Origin: Dyadobacter sp. LHD-138
GTDB taxonomy: Bacteria; Bacteroidota; Bacteroidia; Cytophagales; Spirosomataceae
Reading direction: 5' to 3'
Length of the DNA: 63,326 nt
Assembly: GCF_030929615.1 (NCBI RefSeq)
Contig: NZ_JAVFVU010000042.1
Location: forward strand, 1-63,326
The translations under genes were made by a program, and so were the position numbers. Every line of letters begins with the position of its first letter. Within the stretch, counting starts at the first letter, position 1. The notes below the pieces were generated by a model that saw only the letters and a list, made by a program, of their open reading frames with translations, was not told the origin of the DNA and did no database searches. Positions 43,118 through 51,953 of the stretch are shown here, piece after piece.

Positions 43118-44206
43118 TTAATTACACTTTTTACCATCAATCACGATCTGCGCATCAACCACTTTATAACTCGCCTCCAGCGCTTCGCAGATGATATCAA
43201 GCCGCTCAAACAATGTTTCATTGCCAAGCGCAGTCGTCAGACGGCAATTCGACAAAAGCGCTTTATCAAATACTATTTCAACGCCATACGCCTTTTCAAG
43301 CGCTTCAAAAATATCGGATAAGGGGGCGTTCGTAAATGTCAGATCACGCAATTCCTGCTGCGAAACAACTACTTGCGGCTTTTCAACCAACGACCTGACC
43401 AACATTGCATCTGCTTTGGTAAAGGCCACCTGCTGATTGGGAATCAAAATAATCTCCTTATTGTCAGCACCCAAACGCGTTAAGTCTTTGTTTTTAAAAA
43501 CAGAAACCCGCCCGGTCCTGACCGCAACCGTTACCTGTTTATTCTCTTCAAAAGCATTGATCGTAAAACTCGTCCCCAACACCTTGGTCACCAACTCATT
43601 GGCATACACCACAAAAGGTTTTTCAGGATTTTTAGTCACATTAAAAAAAGCGGCCCCTGATAAAAAAACTTCCCGCTGGTTTCCTTCAAATTCCCGGGCA
43701 TAACTTAAGCGGCTTGCCTTTTCCAGTGTCACCACGCTCCCATCCGGTAAAGTTATCCGCATTGCCTTGGAACTGCTGTTGATAACTTCCTTTAATGGAT
43801 TTTCTGCCTGCTCAATTAATCTTGTATACGCCTTTGGCTCATTGTCTTTTAACGGGTTATTCCACCAGATCAAACCCAGGATCAGGATAACAGAGGCTGC
43901 TGCGACCCATTTGTTCCAGTTCAAAGGAAACACAACACGGCTATGTCCGCTTTTTTCAGCCAAAGCCGGTTCCAGTTTTGACCAGATTTCTTTCGCATCA
44001 TGCTTATCCACAGCCATCCGGGAAGCCTCCCCAAGGTGAATTACAATCTGACGTGCCTGCGTGACCGTTTCCTGTTTATGCGGATAGTTTTGCAAAAATT
44101 CCGACCAAAAAAGATTTCCCTCCGAATCTGAAAACTTCACCCATGTGATGAAATTGTCATCCTTCACAAAATCCTCAACTGAATATCCGGCGTATCTTTC
44201 AAACAT
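43118..44206 (-). CDS. FecR-family anti-sigma factor
   Basis: A 362-residue single-pass membrane protein: a cytoplasmic N-terminal part (about 1-90), one helix (WVAAASVILILGLIWW, about 108-124), a FecR domain (about 150-250: MRITLPDGSVVTLEKASRLS, VFLSGAAFFNVTKNPEKPF, VVYANELVTKVLGTSFTINA) and a C-terminal DUF4974 domain (LTFTNAPLSDIFEALEKAYG). It would receive the signal from the STN domain of the SusC protein and release the sigma factor. It lies directly between the sigma gene and susC, the standard order. Confidence 0.95.
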   Translation of the reverse strand: MFERYAGYSVEDFVKDDNFITWVKFSDSEGNLFWSEFLQNYPHKQETVTQARQIVIHLGEASRMAVDKHDAKEIWSKLEPALAEKSGHSRVVFPLNWNKWVAAASVILILGLIWWNNPLKDNEPKAYTRLIEQAENPLKEVINSSSKAMRITLPDGSVVTLEKASRLSYAREFEGNQREVFLSGAAFFNVTKNPEKPFVVYANELVTKVLGTSFTINAFEENKQVTVAVRTGRVSVFKNKDLTRLGADNKEIILIPNQQVAFTKADAMLVRSLVEKPQVVVSQQELRDLTFTNAPLSDIFEALEKAYGVEIVFDKALLSNCRLTTALGNETLFERLDIICEALEASYKVVDAQIVIDGKKCN

Positions 44207-44350
44207 AGCAATCGCTTTCTGACCCCTAAATCGGAGTGTTATTGTTTTGTACTCATTTTTATTAAAAAAAATTTAAAAAAAATCCTGTTCGCCCAAAATC
44301 AGCTGGATTTGGTTTAAAACGCTTGGCGCAACAGCATCTGAAAGTTGATT

Positions 44351-44941
44351 TTAACCTGCAAAAGAGGTTATCAGCAGAAAAAACCAGCCCGCCATCTCAA
44401 ATGAAATACGAAGCTGGCTAATGGCCCGATGAAGAAGGTTTCTGACAGACTGGTTATTAAGCTGCATCAGATTTTCAATTTCTTCCAAACTGAAATCACT
44501 GTGATACCGCAGCTGAATAACCTCCTGCTGTCTTTTTGAAAGTTTATTGATTGCTTTTTGCAAACGAGCAATTTGCTCAGTTTCAGCCTCATGCGCCATA
44601 AGCTCCTGCTCGAAGGAAAAATCCTCTATGATGTTTTCCAGAATTTTTTCGGCAGTTTGCGGCAGGATATCTGACTTTTCAATATTGCGGAGAATACGGT
44701 TTCGGAGCGAGCGAAAAAGATAAAACTTGATAGAATCCGTCTCCGAAAGATTCTCGCGATGCAGCCAAAGGTGCAAAAACAGGTCCTGGATACTATCTTT
44801 TATCAGTTGCCGATTTGACGTCACCCGATACCCATAACTTAATAAATCTTCAATGTAAAGGTTGTAAATGTCGGCATACGCTTCCCTGTTACCTTCCCTG
44901 AAGGCATTCCACAAAAGCATATCTGTACCCGTAGCTTTCAC
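44351..44941 (-). CDS. ECF RNA polymerase sigma factor (nearest to fecR)
   Basis: A 196-residue ECF sigma factor. Region 2 is DIYNLYIEDLLSYGYRVTSN ... DSIQDLFLHLWLHRENL and region 4 is KLSKRQQEVIQLRYHSDFSL EEIENLMQLNNQSVRNLLHR. It ends in a hydrophobic tail of about 13 residues (AGWFFLLITSFAG), often seen in FecR-partnered Bacteroidota sigma factors. Gene order points to it as the partner of the FecR protein 144 bases downstream. Confidence 0.93.
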   Translation of the reverse strand: MKATGTDMLLWNAFREGNREAYADIYNLYIEDLLSYGYRVTSNRQLIKDSIQDLFLHLWLHRENLSETDSIKFYLFRSLRNRILRNIEKSDILPQTAEKILENIIEDFSFEQELMAHEAETEQIARLQKAINKLSKRQQEVIQLRYHSDFSLEEIENLMQLNNQSVRNLLHRAISQLRISFEMAGWFFLLITSFAG

Positions 44942-45080
44942 CGCTTTTTGATTGAGATTTACTTATAATTATTATTCAAATAACCATATTCAATGAAGTG
45001 ACGCCCATTTTTGTCACCCGATGTAAATTAACCTCTAAAAAAGAGGTTATCAGGCGTAAAAGCTGTTATAAAATTGTTAA

Positions 45081-45620
45081 TTATGAAATAGCGATGCGTG
45101 ATTGTCGGCGCAAAATTTCTTTCGCCTTGATCAGTTGGTTTTTAACCGTGTTGGTAGATATATTCAGGTAGCTGGCAATCTCTTTATAAGATTTCCCCTC
45201 CTCGATATTTAACTTCAATATCTGCTTGCGTTTTTCGGAAAGACAATCAACGGCTACCTGAAGAAACTGGATTCGAGCCTCTTTATCGTCATTGTCATCA
45301 TCGTTCATGATCGTCATGCGGTCCACGTATTGTTTTCTGAGCATCTGATCCTTCTCAAATTTTTTGAACTGGTCAAAAATCTGGTTTCTTAGGCTCACAA
45401 ACAAATATGCCTGAAAACTATGCTCCGGTTTGATCTGGACACGGCGGTCCCATATCTTGGCAAACACATCCTGGGTAATATTTTCGGCCTCTTCCTCATC
45501 TTTGAGCAAAGTGGTGCAAAATTTGAGCGCCGGCGAACGGAAATGCGTGTACAACTGGGAAAATGCAGCTTCGTCTCCCTGGGTTACTCGGTAAAGGATT
45601 TGTTCATTAGGAAAGTTCAT
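45081..45620 (-). CDS. Second ECF RNA polymerase sigma factor
   Basis: From the ATG at 45620 the protein has 179 residues (the frame begins at 45662). Region 2 reads LYTHFRSPALKFCTTLLKDE EEAENITQDVFAKIWDRR and region 4 LSEKRKQILKLNIEEGKSYKEIASYLNISTNTVKNQL. It is clearly different in sequence from the neighbouring sigma gene, so it is not a recent copy. Two consecutive ECF genes before one fecR-susC-susD set is more than the usual single gene; which one controls the locus is open. Confidence 0.92.
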   Translation of the reverse strand: MNFPNEQILYRVTQGDEAAFSQLYTHFRSPALKFCTTLLKDEEEAENITQDVFAKIWDRRVQIKPEHSFQAYLFVSLRNQIFDQFKKFEKDQMLRKQYVDRMTIMNDDDNDDKEARIQFLQVAVDCLSEKRKQILKLNIEEGKSYKEIASYLNISTNTVKNQLIKAKEILRRQSRIAIS

Positions 45621-45803
45621 AGGATTAGGAAGTAAGGATTTATAACAATCATCAGATTTCACTCAGACGTTAACCCATTCAGGTTAAAACGATAATGTAT
45701 GCTACTGCTTATCAAATGAATAAGATTATCGGGCGGCTGCGTCAGTGCCAGATATCCCTCGGTTCTGCATGTCTCGAATCCATTTCATCATAAAAATGTT
45801 TTT

Positions 45804-46760
45804 TTACGAGATATTCGCAAAAATACTCGTTATACCCAGCTCACTCTGAATCTTCTCAATTTTCGTCAGCAGTTCATCCATTTCCAGTTTTAGCCCGTCG
45901 GTAAGCACACCAACTTCTCTTCTGGTATAGGTTGAAATCGGCAAACCCCGTTTCTGCAAACTGTATTTGGCAATGGTCGGATAAGCCGTGTGCACGATAT
46001 CCATGGAATCAATAAAAAATTCCTGCACTCTTTTTACATCTTCCTGACGATCAGTGTCATCGAAATGCTCACAAATCCAGACAACCAGTTCCGGATAAAT
46101 ATTGCCCTGAATACAGGAAAGCCCCGCCGCTCCGGCACGCAATGACGTCGCCGCATTAACCATATAGGCATCATAAAGTCCAAACTGATACCCTTCTGCA
46201 ACCCGGATCCGGCGTTTCACTTCTTCAAGATCCAGCGAAGTATCTTTATGGTAAACCACTTTTCCGGTCTCTACCAGTTTTTCGAGAATTGTACTGGGAA
46301 TCAATCTTTTGTACGGAACCGGGCATTCGTAAAAACCCAGTGGAATATCACCCGTAGCCTGGATAAGTTCCAGTGCATTTTTCAGAAAAACCTCATCAGA
46401 TTCATCCTCAGTGGCAATAAGGCCGGATATCACGATAACGGCATCTATGCCGGTACCATATATACGTTTTACAAATTCAGCCTGTGTCGCAATAGAGCCT
46501 CCGAAGGTTCCGGTAGCAACCACGGGCACCCTTCCGGCTACCTGCTCAACCACCGTTCTGGTTACATCAATGCGCTCCTGCTCGCTCAGTTCATACATTT
46601 CGCTGGACAAACAGTTGGCGAAAAGCCCGGCAGAACCTGCGTTTAAATAAAATTCGGTCAATGTTTTCAAGCCCTCATAATCAACTTCTCCGGATTCCAG
46701 AAAGGGAGTTAACATGACAGGAATAAATCCTTGCGGCAAAGATGTAGTAATAGCGGTCAT
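45804..46760 (-). CDS. Dihydrodipicolinate synthase/N-acetylneuraminate lyase family protein
   Basis: A 318-residue TIM-barrel class I aldolase-type protein. The Schiff-base Lys is Lys172 in VVYHKDTSLD and the conserved Tyr is Tyr144 in GFYECPVPY. The substrate-carboxylate loop, normally GTTGE or GSTGE, reads NCLSSEM (49-55) here, so it is unlikely to be a plain DapA and may act on another oxoacid. It follows a symporter gene on the same strand (125-base gap), which suggests uptake and cleavage of a sugar acid such as a sialic-acid-like compound; this is inference. Confidence 0.85.
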   Translation of the reverse strand: MTAITTSLPQGFIPVMLTPFLESGEVDYEGLKTLTEFYLNAGSAGLFANCLSSEMYELSEQERIDVTRTVVEQVAGRVPVVATGTFGGSIATQAEFVKRIYGTGIDAVIVISGLIATEDESDEVFLKNALELIQATGDIPLGFYECPVPYKRLIPSTILEKLVETGKVVYHKDTSLDLEEVKRRIRVAEGYQFGLYDAYMVNAATSLRAGAAGLSCIQGNIYPELVVWICEHFDDTDRQEDVKRVQEFFIDSMDIVHTAYPTIAKYSLQKRGLPISTYTRREVGVLTDGLKLEMDELLTKIEKIQSELGITSIFANIS

Positions 46761-46885
46761 ACCAGTTTATAGTCAGTAAGAATCAAATAGTCTCAGATAT
46801 GCGTTCGCCGGCGGTAATATTTACCGGCTATTGTTTTCGATAGTCCTGTCTAAACAGGGCTCGTCTCAATAAAATCAACGTTTCT

Positions 46886-48478
46886 TCAGGAAGTATGGCT
46901 GTCAGCAGCTACTTCTTTCTCAATTTCAATGGTTTTTCCTTTTAGTCGTGTCAGCAATAAACCTCCGAGAAAAATGGTCAATGTCCCCACCACCATCACC
47001 ATGTTCTGATGAAGCGGGTTCCGTAAGTACGAATACTCCTCGGGTAATTTGGCTGAAAATGTCATCCAGACAATCACCACGATGCCAATCAAAGTTGCCG
47101 TCAGTGCCTCGGCATTTTTAGTATTTTTTGAAATAATTCCCAAAAGGAATAAGCCTAGCATACCGCCTGCAAAAATCCCGGACAATAACCACCAGACATC
47201 CAGTACACTTTTTACGCCGATCATGGCAATACCCGTCACCATACCTAATAGTCCGAAACCCGTCGTAGCAATGTATAACAGCTTCATGGATTGCTTCGAA
47301 TTCATGTCGGTCTTAACGTATCGTTGATAAATATCGACCATAAAAACGGTTGCAGAAGCATTCATTCCGGAGCTTATGGTGCTCATGGCAGCCGACATAA
47401 TGGCCGCGATGATCAATCCCAATAGTCCTACGGGAACTTTCGTAACCATGAAATGCGGCATTATTTTGTCACCGATATCCGCAGGTGTTAAGGTCGATGC
47501 GAGTGTACGAATCGCTTCCGGTGTGCCGTTTGGCAAACGTTCAACAGCCACCTGCATTTGAACGGCATTCAGCAGTTCGGGATTACTTTGATAATATGCG
47601 AACAAGCTGGAACCGAGGATAAAGAATATCAGCGAAACGGGCAGATACAAATAAACACACAACCAAACCGAACTTGCTGCTTCCTTGATGGAGCTCGTCG
47701 TATGATAGCGCTGAACGTAATTCTGATCCATTCCGAAATTATTCAGGTTCATGAAAAACCCGTACAAAAGAACCACCCAAAAGGATGACGTTGTAAAATC
47801 CGGTGCATAACTTCCCAGACTGAATTTATCATCAGCTTTTCCAATGTCAATAATTTTGGAAACACCACCGTCCATGCCGGAAACCACCAGATATAAAATA
47901 ACTAACGCACCGGCCGTTTTGATGACCCCCTGAACAACCTCCGTCCAGATTACCGCTTCGATACCGCCCATGACGGTATAAAGAACGATACAAATCCCTA
48001 CTACGATCATAATCGTAGCCATCGGATAACCTGTCAACGCTTGCAAACTGAGTGCGATTCCAAAAAATATAGACCCCATTCTGGCCAGCTGTGTCAGCAG
48101 AAAACATGCCACGGCATAAGTCCTGGCCCAGGGACCAAAACGATGTTCCAAATGTGTATACGCGGAAACGGCTCCCGTATTTCTGTAAAAAGGAATAAAA
48201 AACTTTGTGGCAACCCAGGCCGCCAACGGCATGGACAAACTAAAAACAAAGGAATTCCAGTTACTTCCAAAAGCTTTTCCCGGTACGCCGAGAAATGTGT
48301 TACTACTTAAAAATGTAGCATAAATAGATATACCAATTGCCCAGCCGGGAATTTTTCCGGAAGCTTTGGTAAACTGGTCGGCGGTCGTATTTTTTCGTGA
48401 AAAATAAATACCAACGGCCACCATCCCTACCAGGTAGGTGATAACAATAATCAGATCGATAACGGGCAAGGATTTCAT
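46886..48478 (-). CDS. Sodium:solute symporter (SSS family)
   Basis: A 530-residue transporter with thirteen or so membrane helices in the LeuT-type SSS pattern: IDLIIVITYLVGMVAVGIYF at the start, AIGISIYATFLSSNTFLGVP near 48, TVMGGIEAVIWTEVVQGVIK near 167, MDQNYVQRYHTTSS near 250 and IMSAAMSTISSGMNASATVF near 360. The last element holds Ser/Thr residues expected at the Na2 site. Cargo unknown; the neighbouring aldolase-family gene points to a sugar acid. Confidence 0.93.
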   Translation of the reverse strand: MKSLPVIDLIIVITYLVGMVAVGIYFSRKNTTADQFTKASGKIPGWAIGISIYATFLSSNTFLGVPGKAFGSNWNSFVFSLSMPLAAWVATKFFIPFYRNTGAVSAYTHLEHRFGPWARTYAVACFLLTQLARMGSIFFGIALSLQALTGYPMATIMIVVGICIVLYTVMGGIEAVIWTEVVQGVIKTAGALVILYLVVSGMDGGVSKIIDIGKADDKFSLGSYAPDFTTSSFWVVLLYGFFMNLNNFGMDQNYVQRYHTTSSIKEAASSVWLCVYLYLPVSLIFFILGSSLFAYYQSNPELLNAVQMQVAVERLPNGTPEAIRTLASTLTPADIGDKIMPHFMVTKVPVGLLGLIIAAIMSAAMSTISSGMNASATVFMVDIYQRYVKTDMNSKQSMKLLYIATTGFGLLGMVTGIAMIGVKSVLDVWWLLSGIFAGGMLGLFLLGIISKNTKNAEALTATLIGIVVIVWMTFSAKLPEEYSYLRNPLHQNMVMVVGTLTIFLGGLLLTRLKGKTIEIEKEVAADSHTS

Positions 48479-48515
48479 TCTACTTTTTTAATAAGTATAA
48501 CTTAATTGCAAATAA

Positions 48516-48604
48516 ACAGGATTAACTTGATGTATTTATGTGGTTTTATATCCTGTTATTGTACGATATTATCATACTATCAAGTTTTCAGCTGTTAATC
48601 CTGT
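48516..48604. repeat. Imperfect inverted repeat with ACAGGATTAAC arms
   Basis: ACAGGATTAAC at 48516-48526 is repeated inverted at 48594-48604 (GTTAATCCTGT), and just inside them TTGAT and ATCAA also pair. The 89-base structure fills the gap between the VTT-domain gene and the symporter gene. It has no T-run on either strand, so it is not an ordinary terminator and may be a dispersed palindromic repeat. Confidence 0.55.
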
Positions 48605-48613
48605 CAATTGTCC

Positions 48614-49291
48614 CTATTTCTCCTTGTCTTTGAACAAATAACCGATCCCAACGGAAGAAATCACGATGAGTGATAACAGCAGAATTTTGGTACCCAACCC
48701 CTCATTCGGGTGTTCCAGCAGGTAACGGATTTCCTGGGCCTCTCTTCCGGCCCAAACGGCCAGAACCGTTCTCGGAATCATACCCAGAGTTCCGCCAGCA
48801 AGTACCTGCGGCAATTTTGCACCGACAACGTTGAAAAATAAATTGGTAACCGTAAAGGGTAAAACAGGGGACAGTTTGGCGAAAAAGATCAGACGAAACT
48901 GATTTGCTCTGAATTTCTTAATCAGTGATTCGATCTGGGGATAAATCTGGACGAGATAGACACGAATGGCTTCTGCCTGAAAAAAATCCGCTAGTATATA
49001 AAGGATGCCTATTGCACCAAGATTGAGGATAAACAGATAAGGAACAGCATACCAACCCAGAAAATAGCCGAACACCAGTGCAAGAAAAGTAGGCGGTGTC
49101 AGGGCAATAGCAGAAGTAAAAGTGAGCCCGAGCGCTACGAGGATCCAGGTCCCATAGGTCCATTCGCGCAAAATTTCTTCGTGCGCGATCGCGGAAGCGG
49201 TGAGCAAAGAAGTAGTTACTAAAGGGACAACAGTGAGTAAAACACTTACAACCAGCGGTAAAGGAAGTTTTTTTACTAATGAATTTGCCAA
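48614..49291 (-). CDS. TVP38/TMEM64 family (VTT-domain) membrane protein
   Basis: A 225-residue protein with about five membrane helices and the VTT/SNARE-associated domain: FLALVFGYFLGWYAVPYLFI, FFAKLSPVLPFTVTNLFFNV and VLAGGTLGMIPRTVLAVWAG. DedA/TVP38 relatives include lipid scramblases and flippases. No specific role can be given. It is divergent from the following cystathionine synthase gene and is the most upstream gene of the minus-strand run, although the 135-base gap to the symporter gene leaves operon membership open. Confidence 0.88.
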   Translation of the reverse strand: MANSLVKKLPLPLVVSVLLTVVPLVTTSLLTASAIAHEEILREWTYGTWILVALGLTFTSAIALTPPTFLALVFGYFLGWYAVPYLFILNLGAIGILYILADFFQAEAIRVYLVQIYPQIESLIKKFRANQFRLIFFAKLSPVLPFTVTNLFFNVVGAKLPQVLAGGTLGMIPRTVLAVWAGREAQEIRYLLEHPNEGLGTKILLLSLIVISSVGIGYLFKDKEK

Positions 49292-49371
49292 AAGAGGATA
49301 TTTTTAGTCATTACAAACATTTCAGATATCAAAATAACCATATCTTTCTGTAAAAGGTTTTTCCGGAGGGT

Positions 49372-49379
49372 TATCTTTG
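49372..49379 (+). promoter_or_regulatory. Likely -7 element before the cystathionine synthase gene
   Basis: TATCTTTG fits TAnnTTTG, 46 bases before the ATG at 49426. No convincing TTTG is found at the -33 position. Confidence 0.4.
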
Positions 49380-49425
49380 GCTTTTTTACCACAAAGCCGA
49401 CTCGCTTCAAAACAAAATAGATGCT

Positions 49426-50565
49426 ATGAAATTCGCTACCAAGGCCATACACGCCGGTGTTGAGCCCGATCCGACGACGGGTGCTATCATGACGCCCATT
49501 TATCAGACTTCCACCTATGTTCAGGAAAGTCCGGGCAAACACAAGGGATATGAATATTCCCGCACCCACAATCCGACACGGACCGCTTTGCAAAATGCCC
49601 TGGCCGCTTTGGAAAATGGAAAACATGGTATTTGCTACGCTTCCGGCCTGGCCGCAACTGACGCCGTGTTAAAATTATTCCGCCCCGGCGATGAAATTAT
49701 TGCTACCAACGATATTTACGGCGGCACGTACCGGATCATGAAACGGATTTATGAGCCGTTGGGCCTCGTTTTTCATTTTGTGGACATGAGCGACAGCACA
49801 GCCATTGAAAAAGTGATTTCTGAAAAAACAAAAATGATCTGGGTGGAAACACCGACAAACCCTTTGTTGAAAATCATTGATATTGAAGCTGTCACAAATC
49901 TTGCCAAAAGCAAGGGAATTTTGAGCGCTGTGGATAACACTTTTGCTTCTCCTTATCTTCAAAACCCGCTGGATCAGGGCGCAGATATTGTGATGCATTC
50001 TGTTACTAAATATTTGGGCGGGCATTCAGATACCGTCATGGGCGCTTTGATTGTAAACGACGATGAACTGGCAAAAAAACTGGCATTTATCCAAAATGCC
50101 AGTGGCGCCGTACCGGGTCCACAGGATTGTTTTCTCGTTTTACGGGGCATAAAAACTTTACATATCCGGATGCAGCGGCATTGCGAAAATGCAAAAGTTG
50201 TTTCGATGTGGCTTGAAGATCATCCGAAGGTTGGAAAAGTTTACTATCCGGGGCTTGCTTCCCATGCAGGTCATCAGCTGGCGTCCCGGCAAATGCGCGG
50301 ATATGGCGGAATTGTTTCCTTTGAACTAAAAGGCGATAACTACCGCCAAGCCGTGAAAGTAATGGAGAGTCTGGAAGTATTTTCCCTTGGAGAATCATTG
50401 GGTGGTGTAGAATCGCTTTGCACGCACCCGGCCAGCATGACACACGCCAGCATTCCTAAAGAAGAAAGGGAAAAAGTCGGGTTAAAAGACACATTGATCC
50501 GGCTGAGCGTCGGGATTGAAGATGTGGAAGATTTAATCGCCGATTTACAGCAGGCAATCGGATGA
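49426..50565 (+). CDS. metB: Cystathionine gamma-synthase/gamma-lyase (Cys/Met metabolism PLP enzyme)
   Basis: A 379-residue PLP enzyme of the Cys/Met family. The start KFATKAIHAGVEPDPTTGAI, phosphate-binding YEYSRTHNPTRTALQ, YASGLAATDAVL, the PLP Lys195 in SVTKYLGGHSD and the C-terminal THPASMTHASIPKEER are diagnostic. Gamma-synthase (joining cysteine to an activated homoserine for methionine synthesis) and gamma-lyase are hard to separate by sequence alone; I favour MetB from the C-terminal end GIEDVEDLIADLQ. Ends with a small hairpin. Confidence 0.9.
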   Translation: MKFATKAIHAGVEPDPTTGAIMTPIYQTSTYVQESPGKHKGYEYSRTHNPTRTALQNALAALENGKHGICYASGLAATDAVLKLFRPGDEIIATNDIYGGTYRIMKRIYEPLGLVFHFVDMSDSTAIEKVISEKTKMIWVETPTNPLLKIIDIEAVTNLAKSKGILSAVDNTFASPYLQNPLDQGADIVMHSVTKYLGGHSDTVMGALIVNDDELAKKLAFIQNASGAVPGPQDCFLVLRGIKTLHIRMQRHCENAKVVSMWLEDHPKVGKVYYPGLASHAGHQLASRQMRGYGGIVSFELKGDNYRQAVKVMESLEVFSLGESLGGVESLCTHPASMTHASIPKEEREKVGLKDTLIRLSVGIEDVEDLIADLQQAIG

Positions 50566-50582
50566 GAATTCGATTCTCTTTT
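50564..50582 (+). terminator. Short terminator after metB
   Basis: A 6-bp stem GAGAAT/ATTCTC with a TCG loop followed by TTTT, overlapping the metB stop. Stem is short, so efficiency is uncertain. Confidence 0.45.
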
Positions 50583-50649
50583 GCATTCCAAAAGCAAAAC
50601 CATTACTTTTGATCTCTATTTTTTAGCAAAACTTACAAATTCGTTTTTC

Positions 50650-51018
50650 ATGGAATTAACAGGAACTGTCATCGCTTTACTCCCTGAGGTAAATGGTCAG
50701 GGTAAAAATGGAACATGGCGGAAGCAGGAATTCATTCTTGAAATCCCTTCTCAATATCCAAAAAAAGTATGCATTTCATTGTGGGGTGATAAAATCGATC
50801 AGGCTGGCTTACAGGTGAATGACGCTGTAACGGCATCCATTGACGTAGAAAGCCGCGAATATAACAATCGCTGGTACACTGAAGTAAAAGCATGGAAAGT
50901 TGACAAAGCAGGTGCAGGAAACGGCGGCGGCGCTTCTTACAACGCGGGAAGCAGCAACAGCACTTTGCCTCCGGTGACTACTTTTACCGAAGACGAATCC
51001 GACGATCTTCCTTTCTAA
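50650..51018 (+). CDS. DUF3127 protein with an SSB-like acidic C-terminal tip
   Basis: From the ATG at 50650 the protein has 122 residues. The N-terminal 90 residues match DUF3127, which is expected to adopt an OB-like fold (ELTGTVIALLPEVNGQGKNG, WRKQEFILEIPSQYPKKVCI, YNNRWYTEVKAWKV). A Gly/Ser/Asn-rich linker follows (GAGNGGGASYNAGSSNS) and the chain ends in DESDDLPF. That end closely resembles the DDDIPF tip by which single-stranded DNA-binding protein recruits repair and replication partners. A role in nucleic-acid binding is likely but inferred. Confidence 0.85.
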   Translation: MELTGTVIALLPEVNGQGKNGTWRKQEFILEIPSQYPKKVCISLWGDKIDQAGLQVNDAVTASIDVESREYNNRWYTEVKAWKVDKAGAGNGGGASYNAGSSNSTLPPVTTFTEDESDDLPF

Positions 51019-51036
51019 GATATCACGATAATATAG

Positions 51037-51066
51037 CGATCCACTGCCCGGCGGTGGATCGTTTTT
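51037..51066. terminator. Terminator after the DUF3127 gene
   Basis: An 8-bp stem CGATCCAC/GTGGATCG with a 9-nt loop and TTTTTATTTT on the plus strand. It lies 17 bases before the convergent AlbA_2 gene's stop. Confidence 0.8.
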
Positions 51067-51082
51067 ATTTTACCACTGCTTC

Positions 51083-51730
51083 TCAGGAGGCCATTGCTAT
51101 GGTAAAATGATCCAGTACCTCATTCGGATGCACTTCCAAAACATTGGCAAGCACCAGCAGCACCAACGTATTCGAGGCCATTTTTCTGGAAATTCCGGCA
51201 GCGGAAGCAAATAATTCCACTGTGACGGCCTTCTTTTCGTCCAGCAGCTGCATCAGCTTTTTTTCCTTATCACCGTACTGAAAACTTATGTCCCGGTTAA
51301 ACCGGCCGCGACGCATGATTTCCCTCATTTCCTTGCTGGCCTGAATGGATTTGTCCGCCACACGCACATAAGCCTTTCGGATTCCCGAAGGATCCACCAC
51401 GTAATGCGGCTTATCGGGACTTCGTGGGATCGTCAGGACTAAAACTTCCCGTTCCGTGTCAATGGGAATTTTTTCCAGCCTGTAATCAAGTTTGGGGAAA
51501 CAATAGGTATTTATCGCTTTGACGAGCGTGTATTCATCTTCATCTGAATCCTTCACGCCTTTTATCGTCCGGTCGTCTCCAACACCGACGAATAATTTTC
51601 CACCGCCAGAATTGGCGAAAGCGACTAGTTCCCGGACGATTTTCTCAGGGTGATTAGATTTCAATTTGAATTCCACATGATCACCCTCGCCTCTTTTGAC
51701 CAACTCTTTAAGCAATCGTAGTTCCATCAA
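51083..51730 (-). CDS. AlbA_2 (Schlafen-type) DNA-binding domain protein
   Basis: A 215-residue protein. The N-terminal AlbA_2 domain (about 8-135) shows DHVEFKLKSN, IVRELVAFANSGGGKLFVGV and DKPHYVVDPSGIRKAYVRV. The C-terminal part (about 155-205) looks like a winged helix (LMQLLDEKKAVTVELFASAA GISRKMASNTLVLL). Members are often annotated as putative transcriptional regulators or as ATP-binding; I see no complete ATP-binding motif. Target unknown. Confidence 0.85.
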   Translation of the reverse strand: MMELRLLKELVKRGEGDHVEFKLKSNHPEKIVRELVAFANSGGGKLFVGVGDDRTIKGVKDSDEDEYTLVKAINTYCFPKLDYRLEKIPIDTEREVLVLTIPRSPDKPHYVVDPSGIRKAYVRVADKSIQASKEMREIMRRGRFNRDISFQYGDKEKKLMQLLDEKKAVTVELFASAAGISRKMASNTLVLLVLANVLEVHPNEVLDHFTIAMAS

Positions 51731-51926
51731 TTGGCCTGGATAGATACTTAAACTATGAAAAAAACAATTTCGGATTCTGGCAAATCCTTTTCATCATAAC
51801 GTTAACAAGATACATTCCTTTTCACGGTATTAAAAATATTAACGGATTTTATCCCGTCAGAAATCCCATTTTTATAATCTTCAAAACAAGACCCGTAACG
51901 ATTTCCCGGACCTTTTAAAAACAAAA

Positions 51927-51948
51927 AACGGCACCTGTTGGCGCCGTT
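51927..51948 (-). terminator. Terminator of the DUF2795 gene
   Basis: On the minus strand AACGGC-G-CC and GG-T-GCCGTT pair around a 4-nt loop and are followed by TTTTTTGT. It lies 6 bases past the stop. Confidence 0.75.
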
Positions 51949-51953
51949 CTTTA

